This document shows positions 26,543 through 35,800 of a stretch of DNA of 52,331 bases, piece after piece (within the stretch, counting starts at the first letter, position 1; each line of letters starts with the position of its first letter). The position numbers were made by a program, and so were the translations under genes. The stretch spans positions 1-52,331 of the forward strand of contig JAHQWA010000009.1 in assembly GCA_019634045.1 (NCBI GenBank), given 5' to 3'. The notes beneath the pieces are model-generated. The model was not told the DNA's origin, did not search any database, and was given only the letters and a program-made list of their open reading frames with translations. This DNA is from Saprospiraceae bacterium (GTDB taxonomy: Bacteria > Bacteroidota > Bacteroidia > Chitinophagales > Saprospiraceae).

Positions 26543-28549
26543 CTAAGGCTTATCTTTAATTAAGCTTTCGTATACTTTATCTCGGATCTTCACTTTGTAC
26601 TCTTTGCGTAATTCCTTAATCCATTCTCGCTCTAAATGATCCTGATAATCAGCAACGATATATCCACGAGCCTCTTTCAATGTTTTATTGGAAGGGGGCA
26701 TGAGGCTCAAAACTTTATTAAAACTTATCGTGTTGGTCTTATCGTTTATGTCCAGTGCGGTTACCGTACCGATTTCCCAACGTAATTTATTCACTTGCGG
26801 ATGTCGACCTTTTTCTAGCAACTTCTCCTCTACGTTGACCACAATTTGATCTTCCGTATTGAATTTGGCTTTTACCTCTTCACCGGTATGTGCTACCGCA
26901 TAATCCCGAATGGCCTTTGCTTGAGATTCATATTGCTTGCTAATTCGGTAAATCTCCACCTTAGCTCGCTCTCTCCACTTATACTTGCCGACGATTCCTT
27001 TAAAGAACTTTTCTAAACCAACAGAATCCTGTGAGGCTTTATCCCACACCAACATCTTAGTCGCTTCAAATAATAGGATTCCCTCCTCATATTCGCGCAT
27101 TAAAGCTTTAAAGTCAGGATTGGTAATCTCCAGTTGGGTTTCCTGGAATTTCATGACCTGCTCATCTACAAAGCTATCATACAAGGCTCTTACTACGCCA
27201 TTAACATCTCCTGAACGAGCCAAGCGCATTCGATCACGCGAAGAACGTCCTAGGTATTCTCCAAATTCGCCCAGCGTAGGCTTAAAATTCTTACCTAAAG
27301 TGAAAAGCGTCTGATCCGGCTTCGGAAGATTAGGTCGCCATCGGAAGGTCAAAAAGTTTTTGTCCAAGCCAGACACAAAACTGTCATACACCTCTTTATG
27401 CTCACGGTAATTTCCTTGCTTTTTAATCTCAGCTAACTTTTTAGCTTTGGCGATCGCTAAGCGACTATCTTTACTGACCGCCTGTTCTAAACGACTCTTC
27501 TCGCGCTCAAAGGGTTGTATGCCAGGTCTACTAATTCTCTTAATGATGTGCCATCCCAGCTGACTTTGAAAAGGCGCAGAATAGCCCCCATCCTCTTTGA
27601 TACTAAACATGGCATCTTCAAATACCTTGGCTAATTGGCTAATCCCAACAAAGCCGATGTATCCATTCTTGCCTTTCGTTTTGCTATCTTCAGAGTGTTT
27701 CTGCACTAAGTCCTCAAAAGTAGCACCTGCTTCCAAGGCTGTATGGATACTGTCAATTTTAGCTTTCGGTGCATTTTCATTTTCCGGATTAGTACGAATC
27801 AATAAATGAGCAATTTCTACCTCTCCTAAGGCGGGCCTTCTGGCATTCACCCGAATTAAGTGATAACCACTATTGCTACGCATAGGGCCGTAGACCTTAT
27901 TCAGCTCCCCTTCATAAGCTACCGTTTCTATGCCATACATACCGGCAGGTAACATTGCGGTCATAAAACCGATCCGTCCACTATTGTTCTTCGCTGATTT
28001 ATCGTCAGAAACTTCCAGAGCTACTTCCTCGAATTTAGCACCGCCCTCTATTCTTTTCTTAATCGCCAAAGCTCGTTGAAAGGCTTCGGCCGTATCCTGG
28101 GGAGTCGGATTAGCCAATATACTTACAAAAATATGGCTAATGTCGACATCCTGTTTTTTGCGATCGTACACTTCCTGAGCCAAGTTCTTCACCACCTGCT
28201 TATCCAATAAGTACGAGTCTGCCAACTGCTTGCGGTACCCTGCCAATTCCTGGTTTAAGGCTGGAATGGTGTCCAATTGCATGGATTTGGCTTTGCGGAC
28301 CTTTAACTTGAACTTTACGTAAAGATCCAGATACTCATCCAAAGATTTTCGAGAGTAATCCGCCTGCTTTCCATTGGTCTTGTTGTAGATATAGGTGAAT
28401 TCCGAAAGATAAACCGGGACTCCATCTACCTCAAATAAGATCGGATCTTCCTCCTGACCAAATCCAGTGTTAACAAAGGACACACATAGGATTAAGACCC
28501 AAATAGAGGTAACCATAGTCCTTCTCCACCAATTTGTTGTTTCATTCAT
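26543..28549 (-). CDS. Periplasmic parvulin-type peptidyl-prolyl isomerase with two PpiC domains
   Basis: A 668-residue exported protein with signal sequence (MVTSIWVLILCVSFVNTGFG), an N-terminal helical chaperone region (about 25-120), two rotamase domains (first near DISHIFVSILANP, second near EIAHLLIRTNPE, ending LGWHIIKR) and a long C-terminal part of about 290 residues of mixed helices without a recognised name. It is the first gene of the chaperone operon. ATG 28549 is chosen because a -7 box lies just upstream; a farther in-frame GTG-type start at 28630 would lie before that promoter. Role in outer-membrane protein folding is inferred from family. Confidence 0.87.
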   Translation of the reverse strand: MNETTNWWRRTMVTSIWVLILCVSFVNTGFGQEEDPILFEVDGVPVYLSEFTYIYNKTNGKQADYSRKSLDEYLDLYVKFKLKVRKAKSMQLDTIPALNQELAGYRKQLADSYLLDKQVVKNLAQEVYDRKKQDVDISHIFVSILANPTPQDTAEAFQRALAIKKRIEGGAKFEEVALEVSDDKSAKNNSGRIGFMTAMLPAGMYGIETVAYEGELNKVYGPMRSNSGYHLIRVNARRPALGEVEIAHLLIRTNPENENAPKAKIDSIHTALEAGATFEDLVQKHSEDSKTKGKNGYIGFVGISQLAKVFEDAMFSIKEDGGYSAPFQSQLGWHIIKRISRPGIQPFEREKSRLEQAVSKDSRLAIAKAKKLAEIKKQGNYREHKEVYDSFVSGLDKNFLTFRWRPNLPKPDQTLFTLGKNFKPTLGEFGEYLGRSSRDRMRLARSGDVNGVVRALYDSFVDEQVMKFQETQLEITNPDFKALMREYEEGILLFEATKMLVWDKASQDSVGLEKFFKGIVGKYKWRERAKVEIYRISKQYESQAKAIRDYAVAHTGEEVKAKFNTEDQIVVNVEEKLLEKGRHPQVNKLRWEIGTVTALDINDKTNTISFNKVLSLMPPSNKTLKEARGYIVADYQDHLEREWIKELRKEYKVKIRDKVYESLIKDKP

Positions 28550-28585
28550 GCTTTTGAGATTTCCATTCTGAACTAAAAAACTGCG

Positions 28586-28593
28586 CAAAATTA
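28586..28593 (-). promoter_or_regulatory. -7 box of the chaperone operon
   Basis: On the minus strand the box reads TAATTTTG, fitting TAnnTTTG. The transcript would begin near 28579, giving a leader of about 30 nt and supporting the start at 28549. Confidence 0.5.
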
Positions 28594-28799
28594 CTAAGAA
28601 GCTAGCTAAAAACGGGTGTACTATGACCAAAAAGCCTGTTAACGTTTTACTAAAGCTGAAGAATTAGCGCATCAATATCATAACCGAAAACTTACATTCT
28701 TTATTATTCCCTTGCTTTGACAACTCCAAGCGGTTCTTATAAAATGAATTAAAAAGGGGGGCTGCTGAAAGCTTCCAACTCATTTTAGCTAGTCCATAG

Positions 28800-31262
28800 C
28801 TAGGAGGTATACAGTCGCTGTACCCGAGTAGAGATGGCAGTCAGTATTTCATACACAATTCGATCACTGGCAGCGGCCAAATCCTCTACGCTCGGCTTGT
28901 CTCCAAAGATGACCACTTCATCTTTATACTGGACTTTGGGTATATCCGTTACGTCTACCATACACATATCCATACAAACTCGTCCTAAAATAGGGGCGGG
29001 TTGGCCATGAATGTAGACCTGATAGAGGCGGGGATCAATCTTGCGCGGTACCCCATCGGCATATCCGATAGAAATGGTAGCTAAGCGCGTTCGGCGCGTA
29101 AGCTTACCCACACGACCGTAACCCACCGTATCTCCTGGTTCCAACCACTTGAGCTGAGAAACTGTCGCTTTTAAGGTTAACACAGGCTGCAGTCCAGCGC
29201 TGTGGTCATCTACTCCCAATACACCATAAAGTCCAATCCCCAAACGAACCATTTCCATTTGATGTTCGGGAAAGCGCATGATTCCTGCACTGTTTAACAG
29301 ATGCCGGATGGGGCGATAACCCAGTGCCAAAGACAATTTCTCATATTGAGTTTGAAAGGCTTGCACCTGTCTCCTAGTAAAGTCGTCTTCTCGCGAATCT
29401 TCACTAGCAGCCAAATGTGAAAAAATAGAGCTCACTTTGATATGCCGGTGTTGCTGTACATACTCAATAATCCCATCCATATCGTCTTCCGCGAAGCCCA
29501 AGCGGTGCATACCTGTATCAATCTTTAGGTGCACCTTCAAGTCTTCTCCATCCGCAAGGTATTCCTCTAATTCTTTGAGCTGATTCAGGGTGTAAATCTC
29601 AGGCTCTAGCTCGTAACGCAATAGACTAGTGAAGGCTGAGGGTTCAGGGTTCAGCACCAGGATGGGTAAACTTATACCAGCTTGTCGCAGCTTCACACCT
29701 TCATCCACGTAAGCCACCGCCAGGTAATCAACACCAAGGTAGGCCAGGCGGCGCGCCACCTCCAAACTCCCGATTCCATAAGCTGCGGCTTTCACCATGA
29801 CCATCACCTTTGTATCTGGCTCTAGTACCTGCTGAAAAGCCAACAGGTTTGACGAAAGTACCTCCAAATTCACCTCCAACACCGTTCGGTGCTGCTGGGC
29901 ACTAAGGGATTGACTAATTCGGTCGAAAGCAAAGGAGCGAGCTCCCTTTAAGAGAATGATTTCATTTGAAAAATACCGACTTACATCTTCTTGCAGGAAA
30001 GTCTGGGTATCTGGAAAAAAGTACGTACGCACACTTTCTGGAAGAAAAGCAGCAATCAAAGGCACCTTTTCCCCAATCCCAATCAATTGGTCTACATTAG
30101 CCGTTTGAATAAGTTTGGCTATTTCTTGGTATAGGCTTTCCGGAGCTAAACCACTCTGTAAAAAATCAGATAGGATTAAACTACGCCTTAGATGTTTGGG
30201 CTGTTGATCCAAAAAATTCAAGGCATTTCCTAAAGCGGTAAGATCTGCATTGTAGGTATCATCAATCAGTATGCAATGATTGACACCCGCCCGCAAAGCC
30301 AATCGAAGTTCTAGCCGCTTTAGTATCTTCATTCGTTGGGCAATCCGATCTGGCGGTATTCCCAAATACAATAAGACGGCCCAGCAATGAATCGCATTCT
30401 CGATCGAAGCTTGATCGATGAAAGGAATATCTATTGTCAACCGTTCTGCTTGATAGAGAGCTGTGATTGCAGTATGCTCCCGAGCAATTTGGATATCTTC
30501 TATCGTAAGATCCGCTGGGCCTTGTGTTGACCAGCAAAAGGTTTTGAGGGAGGAGGGCTGCAAGACCTTCGCTATAGCTTCGTGATCTTTACAGTAAATC
30601 AATACTTCGGCCTGGGCAAATAATTGTAGCTTCTCCTTGACTTTTTGGGCTTGGTCGGAGAAACCCGCTGCATGTGCCGTTCCTATATTAGTGAACAGTC
30701 CAATGGTACAGTCAATGATCGGGGCGAGACGTTGCATTTCCTCTGTTTCAGAAATCCCAGCCTCAAATATTCCGAGCTGATCTTGAGCACTAATTTGAAG
30801 TACAGATAGGGGTACCCCAACCTGAGAGTTATAACTGGCAGGACTGCGGACAATCCGGTAATATTCTTCCAATAGCTGAAATAGCCACTCCTTGACCGTC
30901 GTCTTCCCATTGCTCCCCGTAATTCCGATGACTGGCAATTTAAAAAGATGTCGATGAAAAGCAGCCCACTTTTGCAGGGCCAGGTTCGTATTTTCGACTT
31001 GGATAAAAGTAGCACCTGGGAAGCTTTCGTGGTGTAGTTCCTGATCAATCAAAAAAGCTCTCAGTCCGGCCTGATAAGCAGCCGTTAGATAGGTATGGCC
31101 ATCGTGCCTTGGCCCGTGCAGTGCCATAAAGAGCTGGCCGGTAATCTTCGGTATCCTACGGCTATCATGCGTAACCTGCCTTATCTCTAGAACGGGAGCA
31201 TGCGTAGGTACTATCAAGCCGCCAACGACTTCAGCGATTTGATGGGTAGTATAGGGATGCAT
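28800..31262 (-). CDS. murF-alr: Bifunctional MurF-Alr: UDP-MurNAc-tripeptide:D-Ala-D-Ala ligase and alanine racemase
   Basis: An 820-residue fusion. Residues 1-455 are MurF, which joins D-Ala-D-Ala to the UDP-MurNAc-tripeptide: GITGSNGKTT (113-122) is the ATP loop and DDTYNAD a later Mur motif. Residues 460-820 are the PLP-dependent alanine racemase: Lys491 in VMVKAAAYGIG binds PLP and SIGYADGVPRK carries conserved residues near the active site. The fusion makes both the substrate D-Ala and its use in wall synthesis part of one protein, and is known throughout Bacteroidota. It follows purD by 11 bp in the same operon. Confidence 0.96.
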   Translation of the reverse strand: MHPYTTHQIAEVVGGLIVPTHAPVLEIRQVTHDSRRIPKITGQLFMALHGPRHDGHTYLTAAYQAGLRAFLIDQELHHESFPGATFIQVENTNLALQKWAAFHRHLFKLPVIGITGSNGKTTVKEWLFQLLEEYYRIVRSPASYNSQVGVPLSVLQISAQDQLGIFEAGISETEEMQRLAPIIDCTIGLFTNIGTAHAAGFSDQAQKVKEKLQLFAQAEVLIYCKDHEAIAKVLQPSSLKTFCWSTQGPADLTIEDIQIAREHTAITALYQAERLTIDIPFIDQASIENAIHCWAVLLYLGIPPDRIAQRMKILKRLELRLALRAGVNHCILIDDTYNADLTALGNALNFLDQQPKHLRRSLILSDFLQSGLAPESLYQEIAKLIQTANVDQLIGIGEKVPLIAAFLPESVRTYFFPDTQTFLQEDVSRYFSNEIILLKGARSFAFDRISQSLSAQQHRTVLEVNLEVLSSNLLAFQQVLEPDTKVMVMVKAAAYGIGSLEVARRLAYLGVDYLAVAYVDEGVKLRQAGISLPILVLNPEPSAFTSLLRYELEPEIYTLNQLKELEEYLADGEDLKVHLKIDTGMHRLGFAEDDMDGIIEYVQQHRHIKVSSIFSHLAASEDSREDDFTRRQVQAFQTQYEKLSLALGYRPIRHLLNSAGIMRFPEHQMEMVRLGIGLYGVLGVDDHSAGLQPVLTLKATVSQLKWLEPGDTVGYGRVGKLTRRTRLATISIGYADGVPRKIDPRLYQVYIHGQPAPILGRVCMDMCMVDVTDIPKVQYKDEVVIFGDKPSVEDLAAASDRIVYEILTAISTRVQRLYTS

Positions 31263-31273
31263 ATGGGAATTTT

Positions 31274-32539
31274 CTACAGATCAAATCCGATATCACGTCT
31301 GTAGTTCTTTCCTTCAAATTGAATAATTTCTGCATTTTGATTCGAAAGCGCCAGGGCATCTTGGAATGTTTCACCATAAGACGTAATGGCAATTACTCGT
31401 CCGCCATTAGTCAATAAGTTTTCACCCTCCATTCGGGTTCCGGCATGAAAGATAAGACTACCTTCTGTCTGCTCCACTCCGGTGATGGCTTTACCTTTCT
31501 CATAGGCCTGTGGGTATCCTCCAGACACCACAATCACAGCAGCGGCAGCTCTTGCATCTTCCTTTACCTCAAACTCTCCCACGCCTTCTTCATCTATTGC
31601 TTGCAACAAACTGACTAGATCATTTTCTAGTCGAGGGAAGACCACTTCCGTTTCGGGATCTCCCATGCGGCAATTATATTCGATCACGTAAGGCTCTCCA
31701 TTAACTCGAATTAGTCCAATAAAAATGAAGCCCTTGTAGGTTAGGTCGCGTTTCTGAATTCCTTTGATTGTCGGTTGAATAATGCGTTGGTCTACCTTTT
31801 GCATCAACTCCTCGTTCACAAAGGGTACCGGGGAAATGGATCCCATACCTCCTGTATTCAAGCCCGTATCTCCTTCTCCGATTCGTTTGTAGTCTTTAGC
31901 CACGGGAAGCGTAACATAATCCCTACTGTCTGTAGCCACAAATACTGAAAACTCAATGCCATCCAGGAATTCCTCAATCACTACCTTGCTACTAGCCGAG
32001 CCAAACTTCCCGCCTAACATTTCTTTCAGTTCTGCTTGCGCTTCGGCTACACTTTGACAAATCAACACCCCTTTGCCAGCAGCCAATCCATCCGCTTTCA
32101 GGACAATGGGCGTTGGTTGGGTAGCCAAGTAAGCTAGACCTTCCTCCAATTGGTCGGCAGTAAACTCTCGGTACGCTGCCGTCGGAATGCCAAATTCATC
32201 CATAAAAGCCTTGGCATAGGCCTTACTGCCTTCCAATTGTGCCGCCGCCTGGGAAGGCCCAATGACAGCTAGTTTGGAAAATCTGTCTTGCTGGAAATAA
32301 TCATAGATTCCTCGTACCAAAGGCTCTTCTGGCCCTACGACGATCATATCGATCTGCTGCGCTTCTACCCAATTGCCCACCGCTTCAAAATCATTGGGGG
32401 ATAAGTCCACATTCGTTCCATGAGCTGCCGTACCCGCATTGCCCGGAGCAATAAATAAGGCTTCACACATGGGGCTTTGGCTCATTTTCCAGGCAAAGGC
32501 ATGCTCTCTACCTCCACTTCCTAATAGCAGTATCTTCAT
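31274..32539 (-). CDS. purD: Phosphoribosylamine-glycine ligase PurD
   Basis: A 421-residue ATP-grasp enzyme of purine synthesis, joining phosphoribosylamine, glycine and ATP to GAR. It begins MKILLLGSGGREHAFAWKM, the family hallmark, and has VIKADGLAAGKGV-type sequence (IVLKADGLAAGKGVLI), EEFLDGIEFSVF and GFIFIGLIRVNGEPYVIEYN with metal ligands. The start at 32539 is preferred over an ATG seven codons earlier (32560), because homologues begin at MKIL and the -7 box covers 32558-32565. The next gene in the operon is murF-alr, an odd but workable pairing. Confidence 0.96.
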   Translation of the reverse strand: MKILLLGSGGREHAFAWKMSQSPMCEALFIAPGNAGTAAHGTNVDLSPNDFEAVGNWVEAQQIDMIVVGPEEPLVRGIYDYFQQDRFSKLAVIGPSQAAAQLEGSKAYAKAFMDEFGIPTAAYREFTADQLEEGLAYLATQPTPIVLKADGLAAGKGVLICQSVAEAQAELKEMLGGKFGSASSKVVIEEFLDGIEFSVFVATDSRDYVTLPVAKDYKRIGEGDTGLNTGGMGSISPVPFVNEELMQKVDQRIIQPTIKGIQKRDLTYKGFIFIGLIRVNGEPYVIEYNCRMGDPETEVVFPRLENDLVSLLQAIDEEGVGEFEVKEDARAAAAVIVVSGGYPQAYEKGKAITGVEQTEGSLIFHAGTRMEGENLLTNGGRVIAITSYGETFQDALALSNQNAEIIQFEGKNYRRDIGFDL

Positions 32540-32557
32540 ATTTGATCGATTTGGCGG

Positions 32558-32565
32558 CAAATATA
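32558..32565 (-). promoter_or_regulatory. -7 box of purD-murF-alr
   Basis: The minus strand reads TATATTTG, fitting TAnnTTTG, with a predicted start near 32551 and a very short leader of about 12 nt. It overlaps the alternative purD start at 32560, which argues for the start at 32539. Confidence 0.5.
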
Positions 32566-32720
32566 GGCAGGCAATTGCTAAAACAGAAAAGCGAATCGCT
32601 CGAATAAAGCATTAGGTGAGTAAAAGCAGGATGTCCCAGGGCTAATTGAGGTCCTTACCTGCTAATGGATTGTGGAGGCCGGACACTTTTGCTACCTTCA
32701 ATTTCCAATAATTCAGTTAG

Positions 32721-34247
32721 ATGGTAGTTCAGAAAAAAGTTTACACCTTATTTTTTGTCGTCTTATTCCTAGGCCATTATAGTTGCGGGGAGCGGATTGA
32801 TACGGATTCATCGCCCAACATACTTTGGATCATGCTCGAGGATACCTCGCCTCTCCTCGGTTGCTATGGTTCTACCCTAGTGGAAACTCCACACATTGAC
32901 GCGATAGCCAGGCAAGGGGTTTTATTCCAAAACGCCATTATGCCTGCTCCAGTTTGTTCTCCAAGTCGTTCCAGTATCATCACTGGGATCATGTCTACGA
33001 CGCTCGGTCTACACAACCACCATAGCTCCCGCACCCCAGAATCAGCCATCTACCTTCCCGATTCGATCCAGACTATTCCAGAAATCTTTCAGGCAGCTGG
33101 ATACTTCACCTTTAACAATGGGAAAGACGACTATAATTTCTCCTATGACCGTAAAAAACTATATAGTCAAGACTATTTCCAGCACCCTTTATATGGCAAA
33201 AAGGGAGAAACGATAGATCTAGCGGGCTTAAAAGCGAAAGCTCCTTTTTTTGGGCAAATCCAGTTATCGGGTGGCAAGGAAATTTTTTCTTCCACCTTTA
33301 AAGAAAGGGTGCTAAATCCGGTTGACCGGGCCAGAGTAGAACTCCCCCCCTATTTGCCGGATCATCCGACCATCATTGAGGAATATGCCAACCATCTAGA
33401 CGCCATCCAAATCACTGATGCCAAAGTGGGAGAGATCATAAAGCAGTTGGAGGAGCATGGTTTGCTAGAAAACACCATCGTCTTCTTTTTCTCAGACCAC
33501 GGCATGAGGCTAACCCGCCACAAACAGTTTCTATACGAAGGAGGGCTTAGGGTTCCTCTATTGATCGCAGACTACTCCAATCGTAACAAAATCGGCAAAG
33601 AACAGACAAATGATGCACTAGTCAGTGGAATAGATATAGGGCCCTCCGCTTTGGCCTTGGCAGGAATTTCTATTCCGGCTTATATGGAAGGCCAAGATAT
33701 CTTCAGTACTGCCATTCAACCGAGACAATATGTGATCTCGACCCGAGATCGCTGCGACTTCACCATTGATCGCATTCGATCCGTCCGGACAAAAGATTTT
33801 AAGTACATCAGAAACTTCATGACGGACCGCTCTTATACGCAGCCAACCTACATGGATGTCGATCAAGTTCCCTTCGTAAAACTTATGCATCAACTTTCCG
33901 AGGAAGGTCAATTAGATAGCCTACAACAGCCTTTTTTCTCAAAGGAGCGCCCCGCAGAAGAGCTCTATTCCTTGAAAGATGATCCTTTTGAATTACACAA
34001 TCTCGCCAAGGATCCCGCCTATACAGCGGTGTTGCGAGAACACGCCGACATCCTGAATCAATGGATAAATGAAACGAACGATCAAGGGCAATACCCTGAA
34101 CCCCAAGCGGGACTAAAGTTGATGTTAGGGATCTGGGGAGCGCATGCAGTCAATCCAGAATATGAGCCCTTGAGAACAGCTTTTCCAAGTTTGGCGGGTT
34201 CGCAGTTCGATTTGAAGCGAGAAAAGTGGAGAAAAGTAGAAAACTAG
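32721..34247 (+). CDS. Sulfatase, lipoprotein-type
   Basis: A 508-residue type I sulfatase with lipobox HYSC (Cys22), so it is anchored in a membrane and hydrolyses sulfate esters outside the cytoplasm. ILWIMLEDTSP gives the metal-binding Asp41, and VCSPSRSSIITG carries the C-x-P-S-R signature (Cys79), oxidised to formylglycine after translation. FFFSDHGMRLTRHKQFLYEGG holds further metal and sulfate ligands. The layout is closest to the N-sulfoglucosamine/heparan-type sulfatases, although the substrate is not decided by sequence. No SusCD pair or maturase lies nearby. It faces the regulator gene at 34293 convergently. Confidence 0.92.
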   Translation: MVVQKKVYTLFFVVLFLGHYSCGERIDTDSSPNILWIMLEDTSPLLGCYGSTLVETPHIDAIARQGVLFQNAIMPAPVCSPSRSSIITGIMSTTLGLHNHHSSRTPESAIYLPDSIQTIPEIFQAAGYFTFNNGKDDYNFSYDRKKLYSQDYFQHPLYGKKGETIDLAGLKAKAPFFGQIQLSGGKEIFSSTFKERVLNPVDRARVELPPYLPDHPTIIEEYANHLDAIQITDAKVGEIIKQLEEHGLLENTIVFFFSDHGMRLTRHKQFLYEGGLRVPLLIADYSNRNKIGKEQTNDALVSGIDIGPSALALAGISIPAYMEGQDIFSTAIQPRQYVISTRDRCDFTIDRIRSVRTKDFKYIRNFMTDRSYTQPTYMDVDQVPFVKLMHQLSEEGQLDSLQQPFFSKERPAEELYSLKDDPFELHNLAKDPAYTAVLREHADILNQWINETNDQGQYPEPQAGLKLMLGIWGAHAVNPEYEPLRTAFPSLAGSQFDLKREKWRKVEN

Positions 34248-34292
34248 CCGGGTAGGAAGAGGTGGTGTGGCTTGAGCGTATGCTTCTGCCAT

Positions 34293-35099
34293 TTAGACGC
34301 CCCGGATCTTCCGATACATCTGCTGGGTCTCGGGCAGTGGTTCGATCCCAAATTCTTGGTCTAGCACCTTCTGGCACTGTTGGTAAGTCTTAATAGCCAT
34401 CGGGCGATTGCCTTTGGCGAAATAGGCTTCCATTTGTATACGATAGGCATCCTCCCAGGTGCTATCAATCTGTAAGGCCTGCTGGGTCAGACGGATGCTC
34501 TCCATAGGATTGTCTTTTACCAACAACTCGCTGAGGCTGATGATGGCACCTAGTGCTATGAGTTGGATCCGTTCGCGTTCTTCACTTGACCAGTCTTCGT
34601 ACAATCGGTTGGGTAAATACACCCCTTGGTACAAATTGATAGCCTCTCGGTAGGCCTCTTGAGCCAGTCCGGGATCATCTAGCAGTGCCTGATTACCAAG
34701 TGCGACGAATTGATCTAGCGCTTCTACATCAATCCATATTTCATCGAAGCGAAGCTGGTAGGTAGCTCCTTGTCTGATGATATATTGTGATTCGGTTCGG
34801 CTTTTTCGCTCCGGTTCCAGCACCTTCGTTACACCATGGTGAGCGACTTTGAAGTTTTGCTGGCCGGTTTTCCCATCTACCCAGATTCGATCAATGATCT
34901 GTTCTTTATGTAGGGCGTGACGGTGGCGATTAGTCACCAAGAATTGAAATAATTGTTGAGACACATCTCTCCCCCACTCCTTGGAGCCAATAGCCTGGTC
35001 ATCTCTCCACAACTGGAAATTCCCCAAGGTTTGTACCCGCAAGCCGACTCGATCTCGCCAAGTCCGCAGCTCCGCTATTTGATCTTCAATAGCTATCAC
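34293..35099 (-). CDS. BTAD/SARP-like transcriptional activator
   Basis: A 268-residue regulator. Residues about 19-120 form an OmpR-type winged helix (VQTLGNFQLWRDDQAI then WGRDVSQQLFQFLV, QIIDRIW, KVAHHGVTKVLEP), followed by a bacterial transcriptional activation (BTAD) domain of TPR-like helices (about 125-268, with NLYQGVYLPNRLYEDWSSEERERI and YRIQMEAYFAKGNRPMAIKTYQQC). This is the minimal architecture of SARP activators such as those of actinobacterial antibiotic clusters, which bind heptamer direct repeats 11 bp apart. Three base pairs separate it from the upstream gene at 35103. Its operon promoter contains such repeats, so it is the likely activator of this and other lipid-granule genes. 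Confidence 0.88.
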   Translation of the reverse strand: MIAIEDQIAELRTWRDRVGLRVQTLGNFQLWRDDQAIGSKEWGRDVSQQLFQFLVTNRHRHALHKEQIIDRIWVDGKTGQQNFKVAHHGVTKVLEPERKSRTESQYIIRQGATYQLRFDEIWIDVEALDQFVALGNQALLDDPGLAQEAYREAINLYQGVYLPNRLYEDWSSEERERIQLIALGAIISLSELLVKDNPMESIRLTQQALQIDSTWEDAYRIQMEAYFAKGNRPMAIKTYQQCQKVLDQEFGIEPLPETQQMYRKIRGV

Positions 35100-35102
35100 C
35101 GA

Positions 35103-35621
35103 CTACTGATTTTGAGCCAACTGGTCTACTTTTGCATTCAAAGCTGATACTTCTGCTGAAATAGCAGAAAGCTTCTCCATGATTTCCTTGAAATCTGACT
35201 TGGAAGCCGTTTTCCAGGTATCAATTTCCAGTTTTTGGCTGATCTCATCCTTTACTTGATGACTGAGATCCTGGATTTGGTCCTGGATTTGCGCCATTCC
35301 TTTTTTCGGATCCTTGATCGTCTCCATCACCATCTTGGGCCCTTCAAAAGCCATTTTCTTCCACATGTCAAAACTCTTCGAGAGAATCCCTTTTTGCTCC
35401 TCAATCGGCTTATCCTCCATAGCCTGTATGGTCAGATCTGCTAATTTGCTCTGGATGAAAGAAACTACATCATCAAACTTCGAAAATCGCTGCTCTTCTC
35501 CACCCTGCACGTGGCGAATATTCCCCCTCCATTGCACCTGTGGCTCTCCTGATTCATTATTGAAAATCTTCTGCGTAAAGCGAAGCATGAAGGATGCCGT
35601 TTCATCTTTTTTTACAGACAT
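35103..35621 (-). CDS. Coiled-coil protein of unknown function, operon partner of the BTAD regulator
   Basis: A 172-residue cytoplasmic protein; no family recognised. Residues 8-60 look beta-rich (FMLRFTQKIF, PQVQWRGNIRHVQGG), residues 75-120 are amphipathic helix, and residues 125-172 end in a coiled coil (EIMEKLSAISAEVSALNAKVDQL). The helical part resembles phasins in style, but this is not strong evidence of homology. It is the first gene of the operon with the BTAD regulator and diverges from the WS/DGAT gene, whose promoter region it shares. A role with the lipid granule or as regulator partner is inference. Confidence 0.7.
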   Translation of the reverse strand: MSVKKDETASFMLRFTQKIFNNESGEPQVQWRGNIRHVQGGEEQRFSKFDDVVSFIQSKLADLTIQAMEDKPIEEQKGILSKSFDMWKKMAFEGPKMVMETIKDPKKGMAQIQDQIQDLSHQVKDEISQKLEIDTWKTASKSDFKEIMEKLSAISAEVSALNAKVDQLAQNQ

Positions 35622-35691
35622 ATCGTCTTTTATTTTATGAAGTCGCCAAGCTAAGCATAGGCGCTTAAAATGACACTAGAATACACAGATT

Positions 35692-35743
35692 GAAATTTAC
35701 TACAATTCAGTTACACTGCAGTTACAAAACAACAATAAGTTTA
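35692..35743. promoter_or_regulatory. Divergent promoters around 11-bp-spaced AGTTACA repeats
   Basis: Two perfect AGTTACA heptamers (35709-35715, 35720-35726) start 11 bp apart, and a weaker third unit (TACTACA, 35698-35704) keeps the phase. On the plus strand TAAGTTTA (35736-35743) lies 9 bp after the last heptamer; on the minus strand TAAATTTC (35699-35692) lies 9 bp after the first. Both match TAnnTTTG in 7 of 8 positions or have the last base changed. The layout suits an activator that drives WS/DGAT (plus) and the BTAD operon (minus). Confidence 0.7.
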
Positions 35744-35800
35744 CTATCTTAGAACCTGACAGCAATGCGATCCTTCGGCAAATTAAAAAATCCTTAAAGC

